Assembly (NCBI GenBank): GCA_020636935.1 | Contig: JACJWW010000015.1 | Location: 1 to 38,541 of the forward strand | Source of the DNA: Nocardioidaceae bacterium | Lineage (GTDB): Bacteria; Actinomycetota; Actinomycetes; Propionibacteriales; Nocardioidaceae | Direction: 5' to 3' | Length of the DNA stretch: 38,541 nt | Shown: positions 1 through 8,795 of the stretch, piece after piece | Layout of the letters: the number at the start of each line of letters is the position of its first letter | Position numbering within the stretch: position 1 is the stretch's first letter | Made by a program: the position numbers and the translations under genes | Notes under the pieces: generated by a model | The model's database searches: none | What the model was told of the DNA's origin: nothing | The model's input: the letters and a program-made list of their open reading frames with translations, nothing else

Positions 1-47
1 CCAGCACCCACCCGGCTGCCACGAATGGCATTTCCTGCTCCGGCCAC
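1..47 (-). CDS. rbpA: RNA polymerase-binding protein RbpA, N-terminal fragment
   Basis: Only the first 15 codons and two bases are present; the gene runs off the left edge. A GTG start at 47 follows a GAGGAG Shine-Dalgarno six bases upstream. The encoded start reads MAGAGNAIRGSRVGA, which matches the well-conserved RbpA N-terminus (an AIRGSRVGAG block). RbpA is an actinobacterial transcription factor that binds RNA polymerase with the principal sigma factor and stabilises the open complex. It lies 58 bases downstream of secG on the same strand, an arrangement I recall from other actinobacteria. Identification rests on a short but characteristic block. Confidence 0.8.
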   Translation of the reverse strand, partial: MAGAGNAIRGSRVGA

Positions 48-105
48 ACGTACTCCTCAAAGTTCAATCGACAGGGAAAGGAAAATGGCCAAGCGGCCGA
101 TTTGT

Positions 106-342
106 TCAGCTACCGGCCTTCAACAACAAGCCCAAGCCGACGATGCTGGCAAACCAGATCAGCCCGATCCCGACCGTGATCCGGTCGAGATTGCGCTCGG
201 CCACCGATGACCCACCGACACCGCTGGTCATGCCGCCACCGAACATGTCGGAAAGCCCACCACCACGGCCCTTGTGCAACAAGACCAGCACGATCAGGAG
301 GACACTGGTGATCACCAGGAGCACTTGAAAGAGGATTATCAC
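106..342 (-). CDS. secG: Preprotein translocase subunit SecG
   Basis: Encodes 78 residues with two hydrophobic segments (about residues 2-21 and 53-74) separated by the glycine-rich loop HKGRGGGLSDMFGGG typical of SecG. SecG is a small auxiliary subunit of the SecYEG channel in the cytoplasmic membrane and helps SecA-driven export. The start chosen is GTG at 342: the AGGA ribosome-binding site lies 7 bases before it, but only one base before an upstream in-frame TTG at 348. The gene follows tpiA by 32 bases on the same strand and is probably co-transcribed with the glycolytic genes, a common actinobacterial order. Confidence 0.9.
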   Translation of the reverse strand: MIILFQVLLVITSVLLIVLVLLHKGRGGGLSDMFGGGMTSGVGGSSVAERNLDRITVGIGLIWFASIVGLGLLLKAGS

Positions 343-374
343 GGGCAAATCCTAACTGATTGCAGACGTGGGGA

Positions 375-1169
375 TCACAGGACTGGCATGTCGTAGTAGC
401 GACAAATGCCACCGAACTCATCAGCCTGCAGACTCGCGCCGCCGACCAGGCACCCATCGACATCCACCTGCTTCATGATGCCAGCGACATTGCTGGCCTT
501 GACGGACCCACCGTAGAGGATTCGCACCCCGGCGCCAGCCTCCGCAGACACATCATTGATCCGCTCACGGATGGCACCACAAACTTCTTGAGCATCTTCA
601 GGTGTAGCCACTTCGCCAGTACCAATAGCCCAAACGGGCTCGTAGGCAATCACCAAACCAGCGATCTGGTCGGGAGTGAATCCCGCCAAGGAGCCCATCA
701 CCTGATCGATGGTGTACTCGACTTGTTCTCCGGCTTGGCGCACATCAAGACCTTCACCTACGCAGACAATCGGAGTCATGCCCGCAGCCAGTGCCTTGTG
801 TGCCTTCTTGTTGACGATCTCGTCGTTCTCGGCGTGATACTGACGCCGTTCGGAGTGCCCCACGATCACATAGCTGCACCCAAGCTTGCTGATCATTGAC
901 GAGGAAATCTCACCAGTAAAGGCGCCGTCATCGTTGATCGAGACATCTTGGGCTGCATACCTGATCTGGAGCTGGTCGCCATCAACAATGGTCTGCACAC
1001 TGCGCAGATCGGTGAAGGGAGGCGCAACGACGACCTCCACCTTTGAGTAGTCGTGCTTCTTGTCAGAGAGTCCCCAAGCCAGCTTCTGGACCAAGACCAC
1101 GGCCTCTTGATGGTTGAGGTTCATCTTCCAGTTGCCCGCCATCAAGGGCGTGCGCTCGTTGCTGGCCAC
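375..1169 (-). CDS. tpiA: Triosephosphate isomerase
   Basis: A TIM-barrel enzyme of 264 residues that interconverts dihydroxyacetone phosphate and glyceraldehyde 3-phosphate in glycolysis. Visible active-site blocks are NWKM (substrate-binding Asn and Lys), the catalytic His in IVGHSERR and the catalytic Glu in AYEPVWAIGTG; the phosphate-binding YGGSV and VGGASL loops close the C-terminus. An AGGAG box lies 7 bases before a GTG at 1169 but only one base before an ATG at 1175, so GTG 1169 is preferred (protein begins MASNERTPLMAG). It follows pgk by about 30 bases and precedes secG on the same strand, as a gap-pgk-tpiA operon. Confidence 0.96.
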   Translation of the reverse strand: MASNERTPLMAGNWKMNLNHQEAVVLVQKLAWGLSDKKHDYSKVEVVVAPPFTDLRSVQTIVDGDQLQIRYAAQDVSINDDGAFTGEISSSMISKLGCSYVIVGHSERRQYHAENDEIVNKKAHKALAAGMTPIVCVGEGLDVRQAGEQVEYTIDQVMGSLAGFTPDQIAGLVIAYEPVWAIGTGEVATPEDAQEVCGAIRERINDVSAEAGAGVRILYGGSVKASNVAGIMKQVDVDGCLVGGASLQADEFGGICRYYDMPVL

Positions 1170-1199
1170 TGTCATGCTCCTTTGGACTTCAATCGCAAA

Positions 1200-2387
1200 C
1201 TAACTGAGGACGTCGATGCCTGGCAGACGCTTGCCCTCCAGGTATTCCAAACTGGCGCCGCCTCCAGTGGAGATGTGCCCGAACTGCTCATCGGCAAATC
1301 CCAACTGGCGCACTGCAGCAGCTGAGTCTCCCCCGCCCACTACCGAGAGCCCTGACACCTCGGTGAGAGCTTGGGCGACCTGCTTGGTGCCGGCAGCGAA
1401 ACTGGGGAACTCAAAAACTCCCATCGGGCCATTCCAAAAGACCGTCTTCGCAGATCTGATTGCCTCAGCAAAGGCCAGAGCCGAATCCGGCCCGATGTCC
1501 AGCCCCATCTGGTCGGCTGGGATTCGTGATGCAGCCACGACACTTGCCGGAGCGTCGGCATTGAACTCCGGCGCGACCGTGATGTCAGTGGGCAGGAGCA
1601 ATTCCACACCCTTGTCCTGAGCCCTGGCAAGGTAGTCCCGACAGGTCTGCACCTGATCAGCCTCCAGCAGGCTCGTGCCCACTGAATACCCTTGAGCTGC
1701 CAGGAAGGTGAAGACCATGCCGCCGCCAATCAGTAGTCGATCAGCCTTTTCAATGAGATTGTCGATCACTGCCAGCTTGTCTGAGACCTTTGAGCCACCA
1801 AGTACCACGACATAGGGACGCTCTGGGTCTTCGGTCAACTGTTTGAGTACGCCGATCTCCGTTGCGACGAGTTGACCCATCGCACTTGGCAACCGGGTGG
1901 CAATGTCATACACACTGGCTTGCTTGCGATGCACGACGCCGAAGCCATCGCTGACGAAGGCATCACCCAACTGGGCCAGTTGGTCCGCGAACTTCCCTCG
2001 CTCTTGGTCGTCCTTGCTGGTTTCGCCGGCGTTGAAACGCACATTCTCCAAGAGCGCCACCTGGCCGTCGTCGAGGCCAGCTACGACCGTGCGTGCTGAG
2101 TCTCCAACCGTGTCTCTGGCGAAGGCCACGTCAATGCCCAGCAACTCACCAAGTCGACTCGCCACGGGCTTCAAGGAAAATGCCGGATCCGGAGCGCCCT
2201 TGGGGCGCCCCAGATGGGCCATCACGACTACCCGGGCACCGGCCTGTCGAAGTGCCTGGATGGTCGGCAGGCTGGCCTTGATCCGACCATCGTCAGTGAT
2301 CGTCAGTCCATCTAGAGGGACATTCAGGTCAGAGCGGACCAAGACCCGCTTGCCACGCAGATCCCCCAAGCTCGCGATGTCAGCCAT
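1200..2387 (-). CDS. pgk: Phosphoglycerate kinase
   Basis: Encodes 395 residues, the usual length for a bacterial PGK. It transfers phosphate from 1,3-bisphosphoglycerate to ADP in lower glycolysis (reversible in gluconeogenesis). The N-terminal substrate domain shows RVLVRSDLNVPLD and the basic-patch sequence MAHLGRPKG; the C-terminal nucleotide domain shows LGGSKVSDK and the GGGDSAAA loop near the end. The ATG start lies 4 bases after the gap stop codon, so the two are almost certainly co-translated. No anomalies were seen. Confidence 0.97.
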   Translation of the reverse strand: MADIASLGDLRGKRVLVRSDLNVPLDGLTITDDGRIKASLPTIQALRQAGARVVVMAHLGRPKGAPDPAFSLKPVASRLGELLGIDVAFARDTVGDSARTVVAGLDDGQVALLENVRFNAGETSKDDQERGKFADQLAQLGDAFVSDGFGVVHRKQASVYDIATRLPSAMGQLVATEIGVLKQLTEDPERPYVVVLGGSKVSDKLAVIDNLIEKADRLLIGGGMVFTFLAAQGYSVGTSLLEADQVQTCRDYLARAQDKGVELLLPTDITVAPEFNADAPASVVAASRIPADQMGLDIGPDSALAFAEAIRSAKTVFWNGPMGVFEFPSFAAGTKQVAQALTEVSGLSVVGGGDSAAAVRQLGFADEQFGHISTGGGASLEYLEGKRLPGIDVLS

Positions 2388-2391
2388 CTCG

Positions 2392-3396
2392 TCAGAGAGA
2401 TGCGCCCATGAGCTTGGTCAGGTCGACCAAACGGTTTGAGTAGCCCCACTCATTGTCATACCAGCCCACAACCTTGACCTGGTTGCCAATCACCTTGGTC
2501 AACGGCGCATCAAAGATGCAAGAGGCTGGGTTGGTGACGATGTCGGTGGAGACGATGGGATCCTCGGAGTAGACGAGCACTCCCTTGAGCGGGCCTTCGG
2601 CAGCTGCCTTGATGATCGCATTGACCTCTTCGACGGTCGTTTCACGGGAAGCCTCGAAGGTCAGATCGGTTGCCGAACCGGTCGGGGTCGGCACGCGTAG
2701 GGCATAGCCGTCGAGCTTGCCCTTCAACTCAGGCAGCACCAATGCGATGGCCTTGGCCGCACCCGTGGAGGTCGGCACGATATTGATCGCGGCCGAACGT
2801 GCTCGGCGCAAGTCGCTGTGCGGCGCATCGAGGAGATTCTGGTCGCCGGTGTAGGCGTGGATGGTGGTCATCAGACCCTTGACCACACCGAGCTCGTCGT
2901 TGAGCGGCTTGGTCATTGGTGCCAGGCAGTTGGTGGTGCAGGAGGCATTGGAGACGATGGTGTGCTTCGCGGGATCGTAGTCACCGTCATTGACACCCAT
3001 CACGATGGTTACGTCTTCGTTCTTGGCAGGAGCCGAAATGATCACCTTCTTGGCGCCACCTGCGATGTGCGCCTTTGCCTTCTCGGCATCGGTGAAGATG
3101 CCGGTGGACTCGATCACGATGTCCGCACCGATGTCGCCCCACTTCAAGGCGCTGGGATCGCGCTCGGCGAAGGCCTTGAACGCCTTGCCGTTGACTGCCA
3201 ACTCGTCATCGGTGTAAGTGACTTCACCGTCAAGACGACCCAAGACCGAGTCGTACTTGAGCAGGGTCGCCAGCGTCTGATTGTCGGTCAGGTCATTGAC
3301 TCCGACGATCTCGATATCGGCTCCGCTTGCCTGCACGGCGCGAAAGAAGTTGCGGCCAATCCGGCCAAATCCATTGATGCCAACGCGTGCGGTCAC
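2392..3396 (-). CDS. gap: Glyceraldehyde-3-phosphate dehydrogenase (type I)
   Basis: A 334-residue NAD-dependent enzyme forming 1,3-bisphosphoglycerate. The N-terminal Rossmann fold has GINGFGRIGRN, the catalytic cysteine sits in ASCTTNCLAP, and the C-terminal substrate domain ends with the conserved WYDNEWGYSNR. The start is GTG at 3396 with an AGGAGAG box about five bases upstream. It opens the gap-pgk-tpiA run and follows whiA by about 86 bases, where I see no clear terminator. That gap could hold a separate promoter. Confidence 0.97.
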   Translation of the reverse strand: MTARVGINGFGRIGRNFFRAVQASGADIEIVGVNDLTDNQTLATLLKYDSVLGRLDGEVTYTDDELAVNGKAFKAFAERDPSALKWGDIGADIVIESTGIFTDAEKAKAHIAGGAKKVIISAPAKNEDVTIVMGVNDGDYDPAKHTIVSNASCTTNCLAPMTKPLNDELGVVKGLMTTIHAYTGDQNLLDAPHSDLRRARSAAINIVPTSTGAAKAIALVLPELKGKLDGYALRVPTPTGSATDLTFEASRETTVEEVNAIIKAAAEGPLKGVLVYSEDPIVSTDIVTNPASCIFDAPLTKVIGNQVKVVGWYDNEWGYSNRLVDLTKLMGASL

Positions 3397-3482
3397 GGCA
3401 CTCTCCTGGGTTTTCAGTGGGACTACGAGTCTGTGCCTAGACCCTATCTTGCCGACGCGCTGGAGACCGAATCGGTGCCTGC

Positions 3483-4469
3483 TCAGGATTCGTCAGCAAG
3501 CATCTCTGGAGTCAGCGATGCTTCGGTGTCGGGGATCCCCAACTCTTCAGCACGCCGATCCGCCATGGCCAACAGACGTCGGATCCGGCCTGCAATCGCA
3601 TCCTTGGTCAAGACCGGGTCGCTGAGTTGCCCCAATTCCTCTAGAGAGGCCTGTTTGTGCTCAAGCCGCAGGGTGCCGGCCTGACGGAGATGGTCGGGGA
3701 TTTCCTCGCCCAAGATTTCCAGTGCTCGTTGCACACGAGCGCCCGCTGCAACCGCCGCGCGCGCTGAACGGCGTAGATTGGCATCGTCGAAGTTAGCCAA
3801 TCGGTTTGCCGTGGCCCGGACCTCACGCCGCATGCGGCGCTCTTCCCAGGCCAGCAAGGTCTCGTGAGCACCCAGTCGGGTGAGCATCTGTCCGATGGCA
3901 TCTCCGTCACGGATCACGACTCGATCAACACCGCGAACTTCGCGTGACTTTGCCTGGATGCCCAGCCGGCGGGCCGCACCAACCAGAGCCAGCGCGGCTT
4001 CTGGGCCCGGGCAACTGATCTCCAGCGAAGAAGACCGACCAGGCTCAGTCAAGGATCCATGGGCGAGAAAGGCGCCACGCCAAGCCGCTACCGCATCACA
4101 CTCCGCCCCGCCAACCACTGCGGGCGGGAGTCCACGAACGGGCCGGTTGCGTTGATCGATGAGCCCCGTTTGGCGGGCCAAGGACTCACCGTCCTTGTTG
4201 ACGCGTACGACATAGCGCGCCGCCTTGCGCAACCCGCTGCCCTTGACCATCACGACTTCAGGATCCACCCCATATACATCACTGATGAAGGTGCGCAGTC
4301 TCCTAGCCGCAGCCCCGGTGTCGAGATCGGCCTCCACGACAATGGCACCCTTCACCAAGTGCAGCGAGTCGGAGAAGCGCAACATCGCTGACACCTCAGA
4401 TTTGCGACAACAGGTCCTGGAAACCTTGCTACTTGCCAACTCAGCCTTCACCTGTGCCGTCAATGCCAT
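3483..4469 (-). CDS. whiA: DNA-binding regulator WhiA
   Basis: Encodes 328 residues. WhiA is a Gram-positive regulator with an N-terminal LAGLIDADG homing-endonuclease-like fold (no nuclease activity known) and a C-terminal helix-turn-helix; in Streptomyces it works with WhiB in sporulation septation, and its role in non-sporulators is less clear. The MALTAQVKAELA start and the C-terminal block around LVLTKDAIAGRIRRL-like residues (here DPVLTKDAIAGRIRRL) are family signatures. ATG at 4469 is preferred because AAGG lies 8 bases upstream; an in-frame GTG at 4478 would overlap that box. The rapZ-yvcK-whiA order is conserved across Gram-positive bacteria. Confidence 0.95.
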   Translation of the reverse strand: MALTAQVKAELASSKVSRTCCRKSEVSAMLRFSDSLHLVKGAIVVEADLDTGAAARRLRTFISDVYGVDPEVVMVKGSGLRKAARYVVRVNKDGESLARQTGLIDQRNRPVRGLPPAVVGGAECDAVAAWRGAFLAHGSLTEPGRSSSLEISCPGPEAALALVGAARRLGIQAKSREVRGVDRVVIRDGDAIGQMLTRLGAHETLLAWEERRMRREVRATANRLANFDDANLRRSARAAVAAGARVQRALEILGEEIPDHLRQAGTLRLEHKQASLEELGQLSDPVLTKDAIAGRIRRLLAMADRRAEELGIPDTEASLTPEMLADES

Positions 4470-4479
4470 GCCGGACACC

Positions 4480-5421
4480 TTATGGGGATGCCATTATCTG
4501 TGTATAGGCAAGTGCCAACTTTTCTGGATCATGCACCCCTGCGGACGCGCTTGCCACATCGGCAACCAACAAATTCGCCCCTAACTCAGCAACCTCGGCG
4601 ATCAAACGCGTCTCGTCGCCGACGGCAGTCGGATCCACCAGGATCGTGTGTATTTGCAGATCGGCGGCGTACTCCCTGATCACCCGTAGATGGTCAACCG
4701 TGTCGAACCCCCTGGTCTCGGCCGTGTGCGCCTCAAGGTTCATGGTCAGGATCAGGTTGGCGGGGGTGGTGGTCAGCGCGGCTCGCAACTGCGGCACCAA
4801 GAGATGCGGGATCACGCTGGTGTACCACGAGCCAGGCCCCATCACGACCCAGTCGGCCTCTGCCACTGCTTCCAAGGCCTCACCACATGCAGAAGGGTTG
4901 GCAGGTTCGAGAGCAACGGAGCACACTCTTCCGGCACTTGTGGCCACCTCGGCCTGGCCGATCACCTTCACCCGTTGTGACCGGTCAAGTGAGCCCAACT
5001 CCTCGATCACGGCCGTGATCTCCAAGGGTTCCTTGGACATGGGCAGCACTCGGCCTCGGGCGTCAAGTAGGTCGGCGATCCAGTCAAGACCCTCCACTTG
5101 GTCATGGAGCAACTCCCAAAGCGCAACGATCAAGACATTGCCGACGCTGTGCCCGTTGAGGTCACCAGATGATTGGAAGCGGTGTTGGAGGACGCGTGCC
5201 CAGGTCTGCCCCCAGCGGTCGTCCCCACACAGTGCGGCCAATGCCATCCGGAGATCACCCGGCGGTAGCACGCCAAATTCCTCACGCAAGCGCCCAGAAG
5301 AACCGCCATTGTCGGCTACGGTCACAACGGCAGTGAGTTGCTGAGTGATCCGGCGCAACGCCTCCAGAGAGGCGGCCAGTCCGTGCCCACCGCCAAGGGC
5401 GACGACCAACGGACCGATCAT
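4480..5421 (-). CDS. yvcK: Gluconeogenesis factor YvcK/CofD-like (UPF0052)
   Basis: Encodes 313 residues of the YvcK/CofD superfamily. The N-terminal VALGGGHGLAASLEALRR glycine loop binds a nucleotide sugar in characterised homologues, and TVADNGGSSGRLR follows. YvcK is linked to carbon-source-dependent morphology and cell-wall precursor supply in Bacillus and mycobacteria; it is not the F420 enzyme CofD despite the fold. ATG at 5421 is chosen because GAGG precedes it by about 6 bases and the conserved LVVALGGGHG begins at residue 4. It lies between rapZ (34 bases upstream) and whiA, the standard trio. Confidence 0.93.
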   Translation of the reverse strand: MIGPLVVALGGGHGLAASLEALRRITQQLTAVVTVADNGGSSGRLREEFGVLPPGDLRMALAALCGDDRWGQTWARVLQHRFQSSGDLNGHSVGNVLIVALWELLHDQVEGLDWIADLLDARGRVLPMSKEPLEITAVIEELGSLDRSQRVKVIGQAEVATSAGRVCSVALEPANPSACGEALEAVAEADWVVMGPGSWYTSVIPHLLVPQLRAALTTTPANLILTMNLEAHTAETRGFDTVDHLRVIREYAADLQIHTILVDPTAVGDETRLIAEVAELGANLLVADVASASAGVHDPEKLALAYTQIMASP

Positions 5422-5455
5422 CGAGACCTCAGCCTCAGTTCGCAGGGAGTTTGGA

Positions 5456-6319
5456 TCATTCACGGCCGAGGTCCCGGTGCTCTGCCACCACGTCGGCACC
5501 CGTACGACGGAGTCTGCTGGCGATCTCTTCGGTCATGGCCACGCTGCGGTGTTTGCCACCCGTGCAGCCGATGCCGAGTGTCAAAAACCGCTTGCCTTCT
5601 CGCAGATAGCCAGCACTCACCGTCTCCAGCAGGGACAGATAGGTCGTCAAGAACTCCTCTGCACCAGGCTGCGATTTGACGAAGTCAGCCACTTCTGGCT
5701 GTCGCCCGGTCTTGTCTCGCAAGGCCGGATGCCAGAAGGGATTTGGCAAGAAGCGCATGTCAGCGATCATGTCCGCATCGATTGGCGCGCCGTACTTGAA
5801 GCCGAAGCTGAGCACGGTGATCCGCAAGTTCGTTGAGTCTGGACTGCCAAAGGCCTCTGCAACCTTGGCCTTGAGTTGATGTGGATTCAACTCGGTTGTG
5901 TCAATCAGTAGGCCGGATTCTGCGCGCACGGACTCCATTGCCAAACGCTCGGCCTGAATCCCATCGGCGAGCCTGCCCGAGCCCTGCAAGGGATGGGGGC
6001 GTCTCGCAGCGTCCTGGCGGCGGACCAACACATCGTCGTCTGCTTCCAGGAAAAGCACGGTGACTCGCCGACCGGGAAAGCCCACCCCCAAGACTTCAAG
6101 AAGCTTCTCTGAGATGTGGCCGGCACGGACGTCAATCACTGCAGCGATCGGCTGGGCATGACCAAAGCGTTGGTCAAGGACGGTCACTGCTTCCTTGAGG
6201 AGATCGGGTGGCAGATTGTCCATCACGTAGAAGCCGAGATCTTCCAACTCCTTGGCTGCAGTGCTGCGACCGGCGCCCGTCATGCCAGTAACCACTACCA
6301 ACTGACTGTCTTGACTCAT
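5456..6319 (-). CDS. rapZ: RNase adapter/nucleotide-binding protein RapZ
   Basis: Encodes 287 residues of the RapZ (YvcJ) P-loop family. The Walker A region reads GMTGAGRST, with Arg replacing the usual Lys as I recall for actinobacterial members. LGIGCTGGKHRSV near residue 250 is the family's conserved C-terminal block. In E. coli RapZ delivers GlmZ/GlmY sRNAs to RNase E; in Gram-positives it hydrolyses nucleotides and its RNA role is unproven. Its start overlaps the uvrC stop (TAATG), implying translational coupling, as in other actinobacteria. Confidence 0.94.
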   Translation of the reverse strand: MSQDSQLVVVTGMTGAGRSTAAKELEDLGFYVMDNLPPDLLKEAVTVLDQRFGHAQPIAAVIDVRAGHISEKLLEVLGVGFPGRRVTVLFLEADDDVLVRRQDAARRPHPLQGSGRLADGIQAERLAMESVRAESGLLIDTTELNPHQLKAKVAEAFGSPDSTNLRITVLSFGFKYGAPIDADMIADMRFLPNPFWHPALRDKTGRQPEVADFVKSQPGAEEFLTTYLSLLETVSAGYLREGKRFLTLGIGCTGGKHRSVAMTEEIASRLRRTGADVVAEHRDLGRE

Positions 6320-8295
6320 TACTGTCCGGTGACCTCTCCTGTAGCGGTGTTGACTGAAACGGTCGGCTCGGCTGCTGTGACGGCAGCGACAATGGCTCTG
6401 GCCGTCTGCGCGCCGATGCCCGGCACTTCCGCAATCTCCTCATAGCTTGCCGCCTTCAACTTGCGAAGGGAACCGAAATGCTTGAGCAGCGCCTTGCGCC
6501 GTACTTCGCCCAGACCCGGCACATCATCAAGGAGGCTCTCCACCATGGACTTGGATCGTCGTGAACGATGGTGAGTGATTGCGAATCGGTGTGCCTCATC
6601 GCGCACCCTTTGCATCAGGTAGAGGCCTTCGCTGGATCGAGGCAAGATCACCGGGTCGACCTGAGACGGCAACCAGACCTCCTCCAAACGCTTGGCCAAA
6701 CCACAAACTGCGACGTCATCCATACCCAGGTCATCGAGTGCTTTTCTGGCGGCAGCCACTTGTGGAGGCCCTCCGTCAACGATCACCAATCCGGGCAAGT
6801 ATGAGAACTTGCGAGCCTTCCCTGTCTCCGGGTCAACCAGCAATGGACCTTCATCGCCATGGCCGATCTGCCCTCCAACGACATCCGGAGCCGCTCTGCG
6901 CTCATCAAGGAGACGTCTGAAGCGCCGAGTGATCACTTCATGCATTGATGCCACGTCATTTTGTCCATCGACATTGCGGATCACAAATCTGCGGTATTCG
7001 CTCTTGCGAGCAAGCCCATCTTCAAAGACAACCATCGAGCCGACCATCTCGGTGCCTTGGAGATTTGAGATGTCGTAGCACTCAATCCGAAGTGGCACCT
7101 CGACGAGGCCGAGCCCTTGTTGGATCTCTTCAAGCGCACGATTACGGGTGGTCAGGTCGCTGGCTCGCTTGGTCTTGTGGATCGCCAACGACTCCGCGGC
7201 ATTGCGTGCGACGGTCAGGGCAAGATCCTTCTTGTCACCGCGCTTGGGCACCCTGATCTTTGTCTTGGCGCCGCGGAGCTCGCTGAGCAACGACTCGAAG
7301 GTGCCCACATCGTCGGGTAGATGCGGCACGAGGATCTCCCGGGGCACCGAGTCGGCGTCGGCCTCGGCGTACAACTGCAACAAGAAGTCGGCCACGAGGC
7401 CACTGGAATCCACATCTGCAACTCGGTCAGCCACCCAGCCACGCTGCCCCTTGATCCTGCCTGCTCTGACATGGAAGACCTGGACCGCAACCTCCAAGGG
7501 GTCTTCGGCCAGGGCAATGACATCAGCATCCGTGGCGTCACCGAACACGACGGCCTGCTTCTCCAGTGCCTTTGACAGCGCCGCGAGGTCATCTCTCAGC
7601 CGAGCCGCCAGCTCGTAGTCCTGCATCTGGGATGCGCCGTACATCCGCTTCTCGATCTGTTTCATGAAGCGATCGGTGCGTCCACCCATGAAATCAGCGA
7701 AGTCCTGGGCAATCACGAGGTGCTCTTGCGCCGAAACCCTACCCACACATGGAGCCGCGCACTTGTCGATATAGCCCAGCAGACAAGGTCTGCCGATCTG
7801 GGCCGAGCGTTTGAACACCCCACTGCTGCACGATCGCATCGGAAAGACTCGAAGCAAGAGGTCGACGGTCTCGCGGATTGCCCAAGCATGTGAATACGGA
7901 CCGAAGTATTTGACTCCCTTGCGCTTGGCACCGCGCCCCACCATCACACGTGGGTATTCCTCATTGAAGGTGATCGCCAACCATGGATAGGACTTGTCAT
8001 CCCTGTACTTGATATTGAATCTGGGCTCAAACTCCTTGATCCATGAATACTCGAGTTGAAGAGCCTCGACCTCTGTTTCTACGACCGTCCACTCGACCGA
8101 GGCCGCCGTGGTGACCATGGTGGCGGTGCGTTGGTGCAGAGCAGTGAGGTCTTGGAAATATGACGCCAGTCGGGCCCGCAGATCCTTGGCCTTGCCTACG
8201 TAGATCACTCGGCCACCCGGATCGCGAAAGCGATATACGCCCGGCGCGGTCGGGATGCTCTTCGGCTCTGGCCGATAGCTTGCCGGATTGGTCAT
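6319..8295 (-). CDS. uvrC: Excinuclease ABC subunit C
   Basis: Encodes 658 residues. UvrC makes both incisions in nucleotide excision repair after UvrAB loads on damage. The N-terminal GIY-YIG nuclease is visible as PGVYRFRDPGGRVIYVGKA (residues about 18-36); a UVR motif follows near 205-240. The C-terminal RNase H-like endonuclease includes RIECYDISNLQGTEMVGSMV and VDGGPPQ, and the tail has helix-hairpin-helix motifs (LLDDVPGLGEVRRKALL and EVPGIGAQTARAIV). It lies 9 bases after the Rieske lipoprotein gene and overlaps rapZ by one base. Confidence 0.97.
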   Translation of the reverse strand: MTNPASYRPEPKSIPTAPGVYRFRDPGGRVIYVGKAKDLRARLASYFQDLTALHQRTATMVTTAASVEWTVVETEVEALQLEYSWIKEFEPRFNIKYRDDKSYPWLAITFNEEYPRVMVGRGAKRKGVKYFGPYSHAWAIRETVDLLLRVFPMRSCSSGVFKRSAQIGRPCLLGYIDKCAAPCVGRVSAQEHLVIAQDFADFMGGRTDRFMKQIEKRMYGASQMQDYELAARLRDDLAALSKALEKQAVVFGDATDADVIALAEDPLEVAVQVFHVRAGRIKGQRGWVADRVADVDSSGLVADFLLQLYAEADADSVPREILVPHLPDDVGTFESLLSELRGAKTKIRVPKRGDKKDLALTVARNAAESLAIHKTKRASDLTTRNRALEEIQQGLGLVEVPLRIECYDISNLQGTEMVGSMVVFEDGLARKSEYRRFVIRNVDGQNDVASMHEVITRRFRRLLDERRAAPDVVGGQIGHGDEGPLLVDPETGKARKFSYLPGLVIVDGGPPQVAAARKALDDLGMDDVAVCGLAKRLEEVWLPSQVDPVILPRSSEGLYLMQRVRDEAHRFAITHHRSRRSKSMVESLLDDVPGLGEVRRKALLKHFGSLRKLKAASYEEIAEVPGIGAQTARAIVAAVTAAEPTVSVNTATGEVTGQ

Positions 8296-8304
8296 CGGGC
8301 CTTC

Positions 8305-8769
8305 TCAGGCTCTGAAGATGTTGTCGCCCTCGACCCTCAGATCGATCTGGGCCAAAGGTTTGGTCGCCGGCCCCTGAATGACACTCCCATCCACGGTGGA
8401 AAAGGCGCTGCCATGGCAGGAGCATTTGATCTGCTCGCCATCAACTGAGGTGACTGGACAGCCTTGGTGAGTGCACAGGTAGCTGAAGGCCTGGAAGCTA
8501 CCTGCTGGATCGTTGGTGATCACCAATCCTTCGGCAGGGATGATCTTGGCACTGCCCTCCGGGATGTCGGTGGTCTTGGCGATGGGTTGCCCGGTGCTCT
8601 TGCTGACCGTGGGCGAGGGCTTGACCTCAGTACTCCCACAAGCCACCACCAAGGGCATCGCCACCAGACCCAAGCAGGTCATCTGCAACGCCGTACGCCG
8701 ATCCGGGCACGAGTCGATTGACTCACCATCATGGTGGGCACTTGTTGACACGATGATCTCCTCGCTCAT
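8305..8769 (-). CDS. Rieske [2Fe-2S] lipoprotein, probably Tat-exported
   Basis: Encodes 154 residues. The N-terminus combines a twin arginine (R24-R25), a hydrophobic stretch and a lipobox-like VVAC with Cys44, suggesting Tat export and lipid anchoring outside the membrane. The C-terminal Rieske domain has C99-x-H101 and C116-x2-H119 as cluster ligands, with C104 and C118 placed for the disulfide of high-potential Rieske proteins; this separates it from oxygenase-type Rieske proteins such as KshA. Its electron partner is unknown. It lies between uvrA and uvrC, a position I recall for similar genes in other actinobacteria, but there is no obvious link to DNA repair. Confidence 0.88.
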   Translation of the reverse strand: MSEEIIVSTSAHHDGESIDSCPDRRTALQMTCLGLVAMPLVVACGSTEVKPSPTVSKSTGQPIAKTTDIPEGSAKIIPAEGLVITNDPAGSFQAFSYLCTHQGCPVTSVDGEQIKCSCHGSAFSTVDGSVIQGPATKPLAQIDLRVEGDNIFRA

Positions 8770-8795
8770 CTTGCAGATGGATCAGAGCCTGAACT

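Noticed and set aside
83..103. Possible terminator after secG (GGCC-GCTT-GGCC followed by ATTTT on the minus strand)
   Set aside because: The stem is only four base pairs and self-complementary by nature of GGCC, and the T run is interrupted. It lies where the rbpA leader or promoter is expected.
1216..2439. Long open frames on the plus strand opposite pgk (for example 1897-2439)
   Set aside because: They are antisense shadows of a high-G+C gene: low-complexity Ser/Arg/Pro-rich translations, no ribosome-binding sites, no family resemblance.
2818..3684. A 288-codon plus-strand frame opposite gap and the end of whiA
   Set aside because: It mirrors the codon bias of gap on the other strand and spans a gene boundary; no start signal.
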